DNA of 37,715 nucleotides from Planctomycetota bacterium. Lineage in GTDB: Bacteria; Planctomycetota; UBA1135; GCA-002686595. The DNA lies in the NCBI GenBank assembly GCA_016872755.1, contig VGZE01000018.1, positions 1 through 37,715 on the forward strand, read 5' to 3'. A model generated the notes under the pieces. It worked only from the letters and a program-made list of their open reading frames with translations. It did no database searches and was not told where the DNA came from. How positions within the stretch are numbered: the first letter of the stretch is position 1; each line of letters opens with the position of its first letter. The translations under genes were made by a program, and so were the position numbers. This document shows positions 8,422 through 16,567 of the stretch, piece by piece.

Positions 8422-9568
8422 TCAGCGGCTCTCGGGCTGCCCGCCTGAAGTCCGAGCGGCCTTGCGGGCAACCAATCGGTCCAGGACTCCAAGTTCACCG
8501 AGCCCGCGGACAAGTCCGGTCGCGCACATGTCGTGGAGCAGCGGCGATGGGTGCGGATTGTTCGGCTCGACCGCGAGCGGCGAACGCGCGTGCGAGGCCG
8601 GGTTCAACGGCTCGCCCTGGTGCTGCAGCATCCAATTCTGCATCGACTCGAGCATGCTGATGATCGGAATGTTCCGCGCGCGGGCCTCGGCCAGCATGCG
8701 CGGCACCGGTTCGGAGAATTCGCAAAGCGTGAATACGACGAGTTCGAAGCCGTGCTCGTCACGCAGAGCGATCAGTTCGTCGAGCGCGCGACCGAAGGCC
8801 TCCCAACCGATCATGTCGCGATAGTGTGGGGCGATCGGCCCGGCTAGGGTCGAGTTCGGCAGCAAACTCCTCGGGGACCGGCAGGAAGGCACCGTAGTCC
8901 GGTCCAACCTGAGGGCCCTTCTTCAGGTATTCGTAGAGGAACGAGCGGCTCGGGTTCCAGACGTTTTTCTCAGCGATCAGGTAGATCGGCAATTCGAGGT
9001 CATTCGGCACGAAATCGATCACGACGAGATCGGGCGCCAACGCCAGCCCCTTCTTCTTCAGGGTCTCGACCTCCATGACCGTGGTGTACCCCGGCACGGC
9101 CGTATTGACGGTATGCCAGCGACGCTCGGGTCGATGCTTGTTCAAGCGCCGCTCCAACACCGACATGTAGGGCTCACCGTCGCCCACGCCGTGCCCGAAC
9201 ATGACCGAATCACCGAGGCCCAGGACGACGATGTCATCCGGCTCCTTGGAAGCCGGCAACTCGGCCGAGCGAAAGCCGCGACTGTCCGTGCTGAGCGGCC
9301 GGCCCTTGAACGGCACGTCTCGCATGTTCGGACGAAGTTCGTAAGTGATGCGCGGCTCGACGCTCGGGCGCAGGATGTCGACGAAGGCGACACGCCCGCT
9401 TGGTCGGTTCGGCATGCTGGAGGTGATCGCACGCTCGAACGTCTTTTCGTTCTCTTGGTGCGCACGCCAGCGCATCAGGATCTCGCCCCCTACGAGAGCG
9501 GAGATACCGAGCGAGAGCGTGAAGAGCCCGAGGCGCGACCAGAGCGTGCGTGATCGCGCTGAAACCAT
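8422..9568 (-). pseudogene. SGNH/GDSL hydrolase, frameshifted
   Basis: Two overlapping frames together make one membrane-anchored SGNH hydrolase of about 380 residues. The first frame (start ATG at 9568) has a transmembrane helix (LGLFTLSLGISALVGGEI), block I as VLGLGDSVMFGHGV, and VPNDLELPIYL as the Asn block. It loses homology after PEEFAAELDPS. The second frame continues with GPIAPHYRDMIGWEAF, then FELVVFTL, RNIPIISMLESM and the His block NNPHPSPLLHDMCA. Removing one base near 8838-8846 joins the two as ELDPS-GPIAPHY. This is a genuine frameshift or an assembly error; the conserved motifs either side suggest it is recent. Such proteins are often sugar O-acetyl esterases; the substrate is unknown. 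Confidence 0.75.
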
Positions 9569-9743
9569 CACGCCCTCGACTCGATCATCAACTTGCGCAC
9601 GTCCCCATGTGCGCATGGCACCGCGAGGATGTGCCTGGGTGGATCAAGCGGTCCATCGACTGCCTCGGCGCGATCAAGAAGTGACTGTTGCAAGCGCACA
9701 CGGAGTATACACGCAGGCAGAATGACCAAGGAGAACTCGCAGC

Positions 9744-9851
9744 GTGAACGCGTCGCAAGAGCGCGAATTCGCCGCAGCCTGGAAGGCATGCCGCGCACGG
9801 GGCCTGTCCGCGCCGGCCGAGGGTGTCGCGGTCGATGCCGGCTCGACCTGA
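9744..9851 (+). CDS. Possible 35-residue protein
   Basis: A GTG-started ORF of 35 codons. It is preceded by AAGGAGA about 9 nt upstream and by TATACA (9706-9711) at promoter distance. Third codon positions are mostly G or C, as in the real genes of the window. The peptide (starts MNASQEREFAAAWKACRARG) would be partly helical and polar. I know of no homologue and the call rests only on these start signals, so it may be chance. Confidence 0.22.
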   Translation: MNASQEREFAAAWKACRARGLSAPAEGVAVDAGST

Positions 9852-9858
9852 GGTTGGG

Positions 9859-9864
9859 TAGACT
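9859..9864 (+). promoter_or_regulatory. TAGACT hexamer, 7 nt before an ATG
   Basis: TAGACT is followed after exactly 7 nt by an ATG at 9872. That ATG opens a 27-codon ORF (to 9955) which overlaps the GNAT start at 9915 in another frame. The hexamer may be the -10 element of the GNAT gene, giving a leader of about 43 nt with a short upstream ORF. Confidence 0.3.
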
Positions 9865-9914
9865 GCGGCGCATGGACGCGCATACGAAGCCAGGGGCATG
9901 CGAGCGTCCCTCGA

Positions 9915-10367
9915 ATGAGTCTGGATCTCTACGACCGACCCTTCGAGCCGGCTGACCACGCCGCGGTCGCTCGCATCGCGCGCCCGCTCGGGCGCGCGCG
10001 CTGGACGCGCAAGCAGTTGGCCGAGTACCTGGGCCTGCCGGGCGGATACGCGCGCGTCATCGCCGAGCGCGCTCGGCCCGCTCACGCGATCGGGTGGTTC
10101 CTGCTGATCGACACGCCGGAGCATCTGTACCTCGCGAACATCGCGGTGGCGGCCGAGTTCCAGCGCCGAGGCGTGGCCGCCTACGGCTTGCGCTGCATCG
10201 AGCGCTATGGCCGCGAGCACGGCTACCGGCGCATCGCGCTCGACGTCCCACAGGACAATGCGGCGGCACGAGCGCTGTACCTCGCGCATGGCTATCGAGC
10301 GGCCGCGGCGGCGGCGCGATTGCCGCGCGATCAGGACCATCGGATGACGAAGACGCTGCGGCGGTAG
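9915..10367 (+). CDS. GNAT family N-acetyltransferase
   Basis: 150 residues, typical for a single GNAT domain that transfers acetyl from acetyl-CoA to an amine. Visible parts are the N-terminal strand YDRPFEPADHAAVARIA, strand beta-4 LYLANIAVAAEFQRRGVAAY (motif A, with the pyrophosphate-binding Q/R-R-x-G-V/x-A loop), and motif B as ALDVPQDNAAARALYLAHGY, which ends like RimI relatives. The acceptor cannot be predicted. The start at ATG 9915 begins the homologous part; no upstream in-frame start is better. It is followed after 10 bp by a lipoprotein gene whose promoter-like hexamer overlaps this stop codon, so the two may be transcribed independently. Confidence 0.88.
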   Translation: MSLDLYDRPFEPADHAAVARIARPLGRARWTRKQLAEYLGLPGGYARVIAERARPAHAIGWFLLIDTPEHLYLANIAVAAEFQRRGVAAYGLRCIERYGREHGYRRIALDVPQDNAAARALYLAHGYRAAAAAARLPRDQDHRMTKTLRR

Positions 10368-10370
10368 CAT
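10365..10370 (+). promoter_or_regulatory. TAGCAT hexamer before a lipoprotein gene
   Basis: TAGCAT overlaps the GNAT stop codon (TAG) and lies 7 nt before the ATG at 10378. No Shine-Dalgarno sequence fits in the gap, so a leaderless mRNA is plausible. Confidence 0.35.
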
Positions 10371-10377
10371 GTGCGCC

Positions 10378-10761
10378 ATGAAGACGCCTTGGATCCCCGT
10401 GCTGCTGTGCCTGCTCGTCTCCGGCTGCTTCGTTTCGCGGTCGACCCGCAATCCAGCGCTCGCGCAGCAGGCGATCGCGGACCTGCCGCGCGGCACGGAT
10501 GCACAACAAGTGCTCGATGTGCTCGGAGCACCGAGCCAGGTCGTGCAACTCGGACTGCGCTCGGCCTGGCTCTACGAGCACGTCAATCACAAGCGCGCGG
10601 GCTTCACCGCGATCGTCGTGACGCTGCTCAACGAGGATTTGCGCAGCGACCGGGTCTGGCTGTTCTTCGACGAGCAGGGCAAGCTCGCGCACGCGGGCGG
10701 CAGCTTCGATGCCGACGGTGCGAAGTGGGCGATGCCGTGGCAGGACCTGGATGGGAACTGA
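10378..10761 (+). CDS. Small SmpA/BamE-like lipoprotein
   Basis: 127 residues. A short signal peptide (MKTPWIPVLLCLLVSGCF) ends in a lipobox with Cys17, so the product should be a membrane-anchored lipoprotein. The mature part has the SmpA/OmlA (BamE-like) pattern: RGTDAQQVLDVLGAPSQV, a helix and Gly-Ala-Pro turn, followed by beta strands that mention the variables of the same fold (SAWLYEHV, VWLFFDEQGKLAHAGG). BamE is part of the outer-membrane assembly machine in proteobacteria, but many small lipoproteins share the fold, so a role in outer-membrane assembly is not established here. Its end overlaps the start of a second, similar lipoprotein by 11 bp. Confidence 0.8.
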   Translation: MKTPWIPVLLCLLVSGCFVSRSTRNPALAQQAIADLPRGTDAQQVLDVLGAPSQVVQLGLRSAWLYEHVNHKRAGFTAIVVTLLNEDLRSDRVWLFFDEQGKLAHAGGSFDADGAKWAMPWQDLDGN

Positions 10762-11215
10762 GCGCGGCCTGCTTTCCCGAGCCTGCGGCCTCTTGCTCGC
10801 GGCTCTGCTCGCGAGCGGATGCCTGAGCCTGCGTTGGCGCCGGTCGACGACGGACCGCCCGCCCGAATCCGAGCGGCTCGCCGCGCTCGTGCCCGGCGTT
10901 TCCGATCTCGACGCTTGCCTGCACGAACTCGGGGCGCCGAACGAGGTGTGGGAACTGCCGGGCGGCGGCACCGCGCTCGCCTGGGCCTGGAGCAAGAGCC
11001 GGTCGCTCGGCGCTTCGGTCAGCATCCCGCTCGCGGAACACGCGAACGCCAGCTTCGACTACGACCGCGCCGACGCGACCCGCGAGGCCTACGTCGCATT
11101 CTTCGACAGGAGCCTCGTGCTGCGCGAGCTGCGCCGGGGGCGACTGGCGGACCTGCGCGCGGCCACGTCGCCGTCGCTGCCCGAGCCGCTGCTCGAGCCC
11201 GACGCGGAGCAGTGA
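10751..11215 (+). CDS. Second BamE-like lipoprotein, tandem paralogue
   Basis: 154 residues, starting at an ATG inside the last codons of the preceding gene. The signal peptide (RACGLLLAALLASGCLSL) has the lipobox ASGC. The mature part repeats the pattern of its neighbour: LVPGVSDLDACLHELGAPNEVWEL, then strands ending in YVAFFDRSLVLRELRRG. The two proteins therefore look like diverged tandem paralogues expressed together; whether they interact is not known. The C terminus is a Pro/Glu/Leu-rich tail. I see no enzymatic motif. Confidence 0.78.
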   Translation: MGTERGLLSRACGLLLAALLASGCLSLRWRRSTTDRPPESERLAALVPGVSDLDACLHELGAPNEVWELPGGGTALAWAWSKSRSLGASVSIPLAEHANASFDYDRADATREAYVAFFDRSLVLRELRRGRLADLRAATSPSLPEPLLEPDAEQ

Positions 11216-11282
11216 GCGACGCGGCCGCCCGTGCCGGACCTCGCATCGGCCGCGGGCCTGCCGGGCTGTGCGTGGAGTCATC

Positions 11283-11393
11283 GACCCTGGCCTGACTGAC
11301 TGCGCGCATCCAAGCGCTCGCGGTTGTCCACCTCGGGAGACCACCAGCCGTTGGGGCTCCAACGGACGCGCGCAGCCAACCAGACCAAGGTCC
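11283..11393. repeat. Palindromic repeat element, copy 1 (MITE-like)
   Basis: An imperfect inverted repeat of about 29-bp arms (11283-11311 and 11364-11393). The left arm begins GACCCTGGCCTGACTGACTG and the right arm ends AACCAGACCAAGGTCC; 23 of 29 positions pair, and several mismatches would be G-U in RNA. The interior holds a perfect small hairpin, CCGTTGG-GGCT-CCAACGG. The right arm matches that of the element at 12795-12906 almost base for base apart from a 2-bp indel. It lies between the lipoprotein pair and the S41 peptidase gene. Confidence 0.7.
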
Positions 11394-11437
11394 CCCCACG
11401 CCTTGCAGCTCCGGGATTGCCCCTGCAAGCTGGCGCG

Positions 11438-12685
11438 ATGCGTTGGGCCTTGCTCCTGCTTGGACTGGCGTCCTGCGCGGCCGGCCCGCCGCGAGTGCCG
11501 GCCCCCAGTTCCGACGAAGGCGAGAGGCGGCAACAGGAGCTCGACTGGCTGGTGTCGGCGCTCGAGTGGCGCCATCCCGATCTGCACTCGATCACGCCGC
11601 CGGCGCGTTTCGAGGCCGAGGTGGCCGAGTTGTGCGAGCGACTGCCGAGCGCGACGCCTCAGGCGGCCTTCGTCGGCCTCCTGCGCATCGTTGCCTTGGT
11701 GGGAGACTCGCACACGCGGTTGCAGGACTACGGACCGGTCGAGGAGCGCGTCACGCCGCTGGTGTATGGCGCCTGGCCCGAAGGCTGGTGGGTGGTCGGC
11801 GTGCAGCCCGAGCGCGCCGACCTGTTCGCCTGCCGGCTGATCGCGATCGAGGGGCGGCCGCCGGAGGAGTGTGCGCGGGTGCTCGCGCCGCTAGTGCCCC
11901 ACGAGAACGAGATCGTGTTGCGCCAGGGCGTGGCCAGGCTGCTGTCACTGCCGCAGGTGCTCGCCGAGGTCGGTCTGGCGGCCGATCCCGCGCGCGTGAC
12001 GCTCAGGCTGCGCGACCCGGGAGGCCTGGAACGCGAGCAGGTGGTCGAGTCGGTTGCCCAGGCTGATCTGCAGGGCTGGACCGCTTATGCGCCCCCGGAC
12101 TGGGAGAACCCGATGTACCGCTCGCGCATGGACGCGCTCTGGTGGTGGACCGTGCTGCCCGACGCGCGCACGCTCTACTTCCAGTACAACCGCTGCGCGC
12201 AGACCCTCGAGCGGCCCTTCGTCGCGCAGGCGACCGAAATTCTCGAGCGCCTCGATCGCGGCGACCTGAAGCGCCTGGTGATCGACCTGCGCCACAACGG
12301 CGGCGGCGACAGTCGGGTCTTGCAGCCGCTCCTCGACGGTCTGTCGAAGCGCGCGCCGTGGCGCGGTGGCGAACGCCTCGTCGTCCTGATCGGAAATTCG
12401 ACCTACTCCTCGGCCCAGTTGAACGCACAGATGCTGCGCCGCGAATTGGGCGCACGGCTGGTGGGCGAACCCAGCGCGCAGAAGCCCAACAGCTTTGGGG
12501 AGGTGCGCTCTTTCCGGCTGCCTTTCTCGGGCCTGGAGGTCGGCTGCTCGACGCGTCGCTTCCGTCTGGTGGACGGCGATCCGCCGACCTTCGACCCCGA
12601 TGTGCACGTGCCGACCACCTTCGACGACGTGCACTGCGGTCGCGACCCCGTTCTGGAATGGGTGCTCGCTCGTCCGCCGGGCTAG
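11438..12685 (+). CDS. S41 family peptidase lipoprotein
   Basis: 415 residues; start at the ATG of MRWALLLLGLASCAAGP, a lipoprotein signal with Cys13. The C-terminal half is an S41 (tail-specific/tricorn-like) protease domain: LKRLVIDLRHNGGGDSRVLQPLL, then LVVLIGNSTYSSAQLNAQML carrying the nucleophile Ser of the second SS pair, and VGEPSAQKPNSFGEV, whose Lys would be the general base. The N-terminal half has helices and VGDSHTRLQDYG, seen in S41 relatives that lack a PDZ domain. It probably cleaves peptides at the cell surface or in the periplasm. It is flanked on both sides by copies of one palindromic repeat (11283-11393, 12795-12906). Confidence 0.85.
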   Translation: MRWALLLLGLASCAAGPPRVPAPSSDEGERRQQELDWLVSALEWRHPDLHSITPPARFEAEVAELCERLPSATPQAAFVGLLRIVALVGDSHTRLQDYGPVEERVTPLVYGAWPEGWWVVGVQPERADLFACRLIAIEGRPPEECARVLAPLVPHENEIVLRQGVARLLSLPQVLAEVGLAADPARVTLRLRDPGGLEREQVVESVAQADLQGWTAYAPPDWENPMYRSRMDALWWWTVLPDARTLYFQYNRCAQTLERPFVAQATEILERLDRGDLKRLVIDLRHNGGGDSRVLQPLLDGLSKRAPWRGGERLVVLIGNSTYSSAQLNAQMLRRELGARLVGEPSAQKPNSFGEVRSFRLPFSGLEVGCSTRRFRLVDGDPPTFDPDVHVPTTFDDVHCGRDPVLEWVLARPPG

Positions 12686-13418
12686 CGCGACCTCGTGCCC
12701 GCTCGTCTTCTGCAACTCGCGCATTCAGGGCGAGTGCATCCCCACCTCGAGCGCGAGCCGCGCCCGCGCAGCGTCACCGGAACGCACGCGGAACGGACCC
12801 TGGTCGGGTCGACTGCGCGTCGGCTCCGCGGGCACTACCGCTCGTGGTCGAATGGACCGATCGACCACCGGCAGAAGTGGACGCGCAGCGAACCAGACCA
12901 AGGTCCGCTTACTGCGCGATCATCGAACCTGGAACCGGCGCCCGGCATCGGGCACGCGGATCCGTCGTATCTCGTGCTCGAGTCGATCCCGAGCAAGTCG
13001 CCCGGCACCTTCCTCCCCGCCGCCCCCCAGGCTTCAGCGTGCGCCGGCAACCGCCGGCAACGCGTATCACGCGCTCGCTTCTGCGTGCTCGCGCCCGCTA
13101 GAACACTACAGCATCCAGGCAGGCCGCCAGTTCGGCCATACGGCGTTCGTGGCGTTCGCCGAGTTGTCCACGCGCTTCGACAGAGGCGCGCGGCGACGGC
13201 TCGATCGCGCGCTGCCCGTGACCGATCGATCTCCGCATGCCGGGGGATCCCGGCGGGGGGCTGCGCAAGGAAGGGAAAGTGGTAGGGCTCAGGTTGAGCG
13301 TTGGAGAGACCTCCGGAGTGGTCCGGTCGCGGCGGCCCACTTGCGCAGACCCTTGGGTAGTACCGATTCACCACAGCTGAGACACCGCGATCCCCTTCGC
13401 CGCTTTGGCACAGCACTA
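12686..13418. other. Gene-free region of about 730 bp
   Basis: No frame here has recognisable homology. It contains palindromic element copy 2 (12795-12906) and the tandem octamer CCGGCAAC near 13043-13060. Frames on both strands are Arg/Pro/Ser-rich and look like noise. The region may be decayed sequence, since it is unusually long for this gene-dense window. Confidence 0.5.
12795..12906. repeat. Palindromic repeat element, copy 2 (MITE-like)
   Basis: Inverted repeat with arms 12795-12821 (GGACCCTGGTCGGGTCGACT...) and 12880-12906 (...AACCAGACCAAGGTCC), matching at 22 of 27 positions. A second, inner inverted repeat follows: CACTACCGCTCGTGGTCG (12833-12850) against CGACCACCGGCAGAAGTG (12862-12879). 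The whole element would fold into one long hairpin. It is in the same orientation as copy 1 and shares GACCCTGG and GACTGCGCG in the left arm and nearly the whole right arm. Confidence 0.72.
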
Positions 13419-14687
13419 ATGGACATCAAGCGATTCGCAATCAGCATCTGCCTTGTTCTCTTCCCGCCAGTCCTGGCGGCGCAGAACGTCGTCGTGCTAG
13501 CGCCGAGCGCCGGTCCTGGAGTCGACGCGACAACGCTGCCGTCCGCGATCGCGCTTGCGGCCGATGGTGACATCGTGTTGATCAAGGCCGGAACGTACTC
13601 GAACGGAGGATCTCCGAACGAAACCGTCATCAGTGCGAAGTCGATCACGCTCGTCGCCGACAACGGCGCCGCCGTCACGCTCCAGGATCGATTGCGGATT
13701 CAATCGATCGGCGTGAACCAGCGCGTCGCGGTGCGCGGGATCAAGGTTCAATACCCCCTTCTGACTGGAGGTACGCCGGCCCTCGACGTGAGCAACTGCC
13801 TCGGCACGCTCTGGTTCGAGGATTGTGAGTTCAATCTCACCTTGCTCCTTCCGAGTGGCACGGGAGCCGGTGTCGCCGTACGGGCGACCTCCTGCGCCGC
13901 GCTGCTGTTCGCGCGCTGTTCGATCCAAGGAGCTTCGAGCGGCGGAACGACGGTTCAGAGCGGAGCCGACGGCTACGTTGGCACGCAATCGAGTGCCGCG
14001 TTCTACGAGTGCACAGTCAAGGGGGGCACTCCCATGGCCGTCGAGGGGAATGGCGGCAGCGGCGCCACGCTGAACGGCGGATTGCTGTTCGCGTCTGGAT
14101 CGACGTTCGTCGGCGGCAGCGGCGGTCCCGGCGACACGTTCTTCAAGTGCCCCGGGGACGGCGGTGACGGCATTCACCTCGCAACGGGCGCGCCGGCGCT
14201 CGTCAGCCTCGCGTTGACGGCAGTAGGCGGCTCAGCGAGCCCGAGTAGCGCGTTCTGCTTTGGTCCGGGGGCAGATGGCGTACCCGGCCAAGGCGTGCGC
14301 GTCACGAGTGGCGTGCACAGCGCGCTTTCCGGCACGGCGCGCACCTTCCACGTGAACCCGACCGCGCGCGAAGGCGGGACCATCATCAAGTCCTATGGAG
14401 CTCCGGCGGGTGACTTCGCTTACCGCAGCTACTCAGGCTTCAGCGGATTCACCTACTTCCTCGCTTACAAAGGAGTGCTCGGGCTGTCGCTGGGGGCGCC
14501 GATCAACACGAAGTTCGACGGGCTCATGCCCGCTTCGGGAACATTGGCGGTGCCGAGCACGATCGGCCCGCTGGCGGGGACCGTCGAGGGAGTGACGTTG
14601 TTCCTGCAGGGCAGTTTCTACAGCGCGAGCAGCGGGATCTTGCTCGGAACTCCCTCGTTCACCGTGCTGCTGGATTCGTCGCTGTAG
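13419..14687 (+). CDS. Exported beta-helix-like protein
   Basis: 422 residues with a cleavable signal peptide (MDIKRFAISICLVLFPPVLAAQ, cut after AAQ or before it). The mature part begins like right-handed beta-helix proteins of the planctomycetes: TTLPSAIALAADGDIVLIKAGTY, then short repeated strands with Cys and Gly (FEDCEFNLTL, FARCSIQGAS, FYECTVKGG, FASGSTFVGGSGG). The last 80 or so residues form a separate beta-rich module (GLMPASGTLAVPSTIGPLAG ... TPSFTVLLDSSL). Beta-helices often bind or cleave polysaccharides, but I see no catalytic motif. Its neighbours downstream are also exported proteins. No convincing Shine-Dalgarno sequence precedes the ATG. Confidence 0.8.
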   Translation: MDIKRFAISICLVLFPPVLAAQNVVVLAPSAGPGVDATTLPSAIALAADGDIVLIKAGTYSNGGSPNETVISAKSITLVADNGAAVTLQDRLRIQSIGVNQRVAVRGIKVQYPLLTGGTPALDVSNCLGTLWFEDCEFNLTLLLPSGTGAGVAVRATSCAALLFARCSIQGASSGGTTVQSGADGYVGTQSSAAFYECTVKGGTPMAVEGNGGSGATLNGGLLFASGSTFVGGSGGPGDTFFKCPGDGGDGIHLATGAPALVSLALTAVGGSASPSSAFCFGPGADGVPGQGVRVTSGVHSALSGTARTFHVNPTAREGGTIIKSYGAPAGDFAYRSYSGFSGFTYFLAYKGVLGLSLGAPINTKFDGLMPASGTLAVPSTIGPLAGTVEGVTLFLQGSFYSASSGILLGTPSFTVLLDSSL

Positions 14688-15147
14688 AGTTCCCGCAACG
14701 CAGGGTTCGCTGCATGCTTCGTGTAATGCGCGTGGCTCTCGAGCGCGTGCGCCGCCGGGCCTCGGAATCCGGAATGCGACCGCCGGTGTAGGTTCGCGAT
14801 CGAGTTTCGTGCGTTGCCCGCCGCGCAGCCTGAAGCGCTGCTTGGCTGCGCCCAGCCCGGCGAGCCACGCGAATACGTCCGTAAGCGCGGCGGCGACCAC
14901 GAGCAGGTGCTCGCAATTCGGGTAGATCCGCTGCGCCGCCGAAGTCGAGCCTGCCGCGACCATCGGGCGGTGCGAGCCCTGGGCGCCGCGGCGCCCGAAG
15001 TCGCGCGCGCCCGCGCCGAACGAGATCGGCGGGCCAACCCACCCCCTGGGCCGATGCCGAGTGCGGCAAGTAGGATGGTCCAACCCGCGCAGCGCAGGCT
15101 GTCTCGCCGCGCGAACCAGCCGACTCGCGTCCCATTCCCACGCGCCG
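14688..15147. other. Gene-free region of about 460 bp
   Basis: No gene is supported. One leftward frame contains a stretch that looks protein-like (RIYPNCEHLLVVAAALTDVF, near 14860-14930) but it has no plausible start, stop or homology that I recognise; it could be a decayed gene fragment. Confidence 0.45.
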
Positions 15148-16495
15148 ATGTCGAAACTCACCTTGCGCCTTGCCGCCGGCTCCCTCGCCCAGTTGTTGAT
15201 TCTCCCGTTCGTCGCGACGTGCAGCGGGAGCGGAGGAGGTAGCGACCGGCCTCTCCAAGTCAGCTCCCGCTTCCAGCTTCGACGGCGGGATCGCACGCGC
15301 GTGGATGAACGAGTTGTACGAGCTCGTGAAGGCGAATGGAACGCAACCGGCACCGGCGGCCCGCTTCTACGCCTACAGCGGAATCGCGCTGTACGAGTCC
15401 TGCGTGCGCGGGATGAACACGCACCAGTCGCTCGAGGGACAGCTCCAGGCACTGCCCGACGTCCCCGAACCGTTCAATCAGGTGTACCACTGGCCGAGCG
15501 TCGTGAATCGCTGCATGGCCGTGATGGCGTCGAGCCAATTCCCCGGGGATCAGGCACAGATCGACGCGCTCGAGGACTCCTTCGACCTGACCTTCGATGC
15601 GACGGTCGCGGCCGCGGTTCGCCTGCGCTCGGCGGTGTATGGCGAGAGCGTCGCGAACGCGATCCTCGCCTGGGCCGCCACGGATGGCCAGGCGACGCTG
15701 GCCGCCTGCGGCTCGGCCTTCGTGCCTCCGGTCGTCGATGGCCCCTGGTCCGGGACGGGCACCGGAGATTTCCCGTGCTGGAGCGCTCTGCGGCCGTTCG
15801 TCGTCACGGATGCGATCGAGTGCCGGCCCGGGCAGCCGCCCTTCTTCTTCACGCTTCCGACGACCGAATGGTACGCGGAGGCGCTGCAGATCTACTTCCT
15901 GACCGGGGATGCCGGCGCCAGCCTGAATCCACAGAAGATCGAGATCGCCAATTACTGGGACGACGCGCCGACGACAACGGGCACGCCGACCGGACACTGG
16001 CTCGGGATCGTCGGAGTCGTCACGCGCGACATCCCCGCCAACAATCGCCTCGACATCGCGGCCGAGGCGTTCGCGCGCGCCGGCATCGCGGCCGCGGATG
16101 CCTTCATCACGTGCTGGTACACGAAGTACGACAAGTACCTGCAACGGCCGGTCACCTACATCCAGGCCAATATCGACTCGGACTGGACTCCGCTGCTCGC
16201 GATGCCGAATCATCCGACCTACACGTCCGAGCACGCCACGCAGGCCGCCGCGATCGCCCAAGCGCTGACCGACATGTTCGGACCCACGGCGTTCGTCGAT
16301 ACCACGCACACCGACCTCAATCCCGAGCTCGGCTACGTGGACCGCTATTTCGACAACTTCCTGGTGGCCGCCCAGGAGGCGGCGTCCGGGCGCCTGTTCG
16401 CGGGCGCTCACTATGCATTCGACACGAGCGAAGGGTTCAACAGCGGCGTCTGCGTCGGCAACGTATTGAACGCCGGGCTTCAATTCCTGAAGTGA
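15148..16495 (+). CDS. Vanadium-dependent haloperoxidase-like lipoprotein, 5' frameshift
   Basis: The body, in frame from about 15242 to 16495, is a vanadium haloperoxidase/PAP2-fold protein. All vanadate-binding positions of fungal chloroperoxidase have counterparts: KYDKYLQRP (K-x6-R), PTYTSEHAT (S-x-H, with Glu where the fungal enzyme has Gly) and RLFAGAHYAFD (R-x5-H). The N-terminal WMNELYELVKANG and ARFYAYSGIALYES are typical of the family. A lipoprotein signal (MSKLTLRLAAGSLAQLLILP ... VATC) lies directly upstream in another frame, starting at ATG 15148. Ignoring one base near 15235-15250, in a GGAGGAGGT tract, joins them. The enzyme would oxidise halides with H2O2 or act as a phosphatase. 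If the shift is real, the first in-frame ATG is 15305, giving 396 residues without export signal. Confidence 0.8.
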
Positions 16496-16567
16496 GTGCG
16501 CCGGGCGGCGACTGAAGTTCTCGACGAACTGCAGGCCGCGGACTCGCGAGTCTCGACCGCGCTCCCG

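Larger units (their letters stand above)
9569..9914. other. Gene-poor spacer with one possible tiny ORF
   Basis: Divergent spacer between the SGNH hydrolase (leftward) and the GNAT gene (rightward). It holds a TATACA hexamer (9706-9711), an AAGGAGA site (9728-9734), a possible 35-codon ORF from 9744, and a TAGACT hexamer at 9859. No established gene family is recognisable here. Confidence 0.5.

Noticed and set aside
8759-8907. Programmed frameshift in the SGNH hydrolase
   Set aside because: No slippery heptamer or downstream structure is evident; an ordinary indel or sequencing error is simpler.
12835-13416. Leftward 193-codon frame in the gap before the beta-helix-like gene
   Set aside because: No start signal, irregular composition and no recognisable motif; treated as non-coding.
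14433-15452. Leftward frame with a protein-like stretch RIYPNCEHLLVVAAALTDVF
   Set aside because: Only a short part looks protein-like; the ends overlap real genes antisense and no family is recognisable.
16516-16552. Short palindromes (AGTTC..GAACT, GACTCGCGAGTC) between haloperoxidase and HAF genes
   Set aside because: Stems are short and typical for chance in this GC-rich sequence; not called as a terminator.
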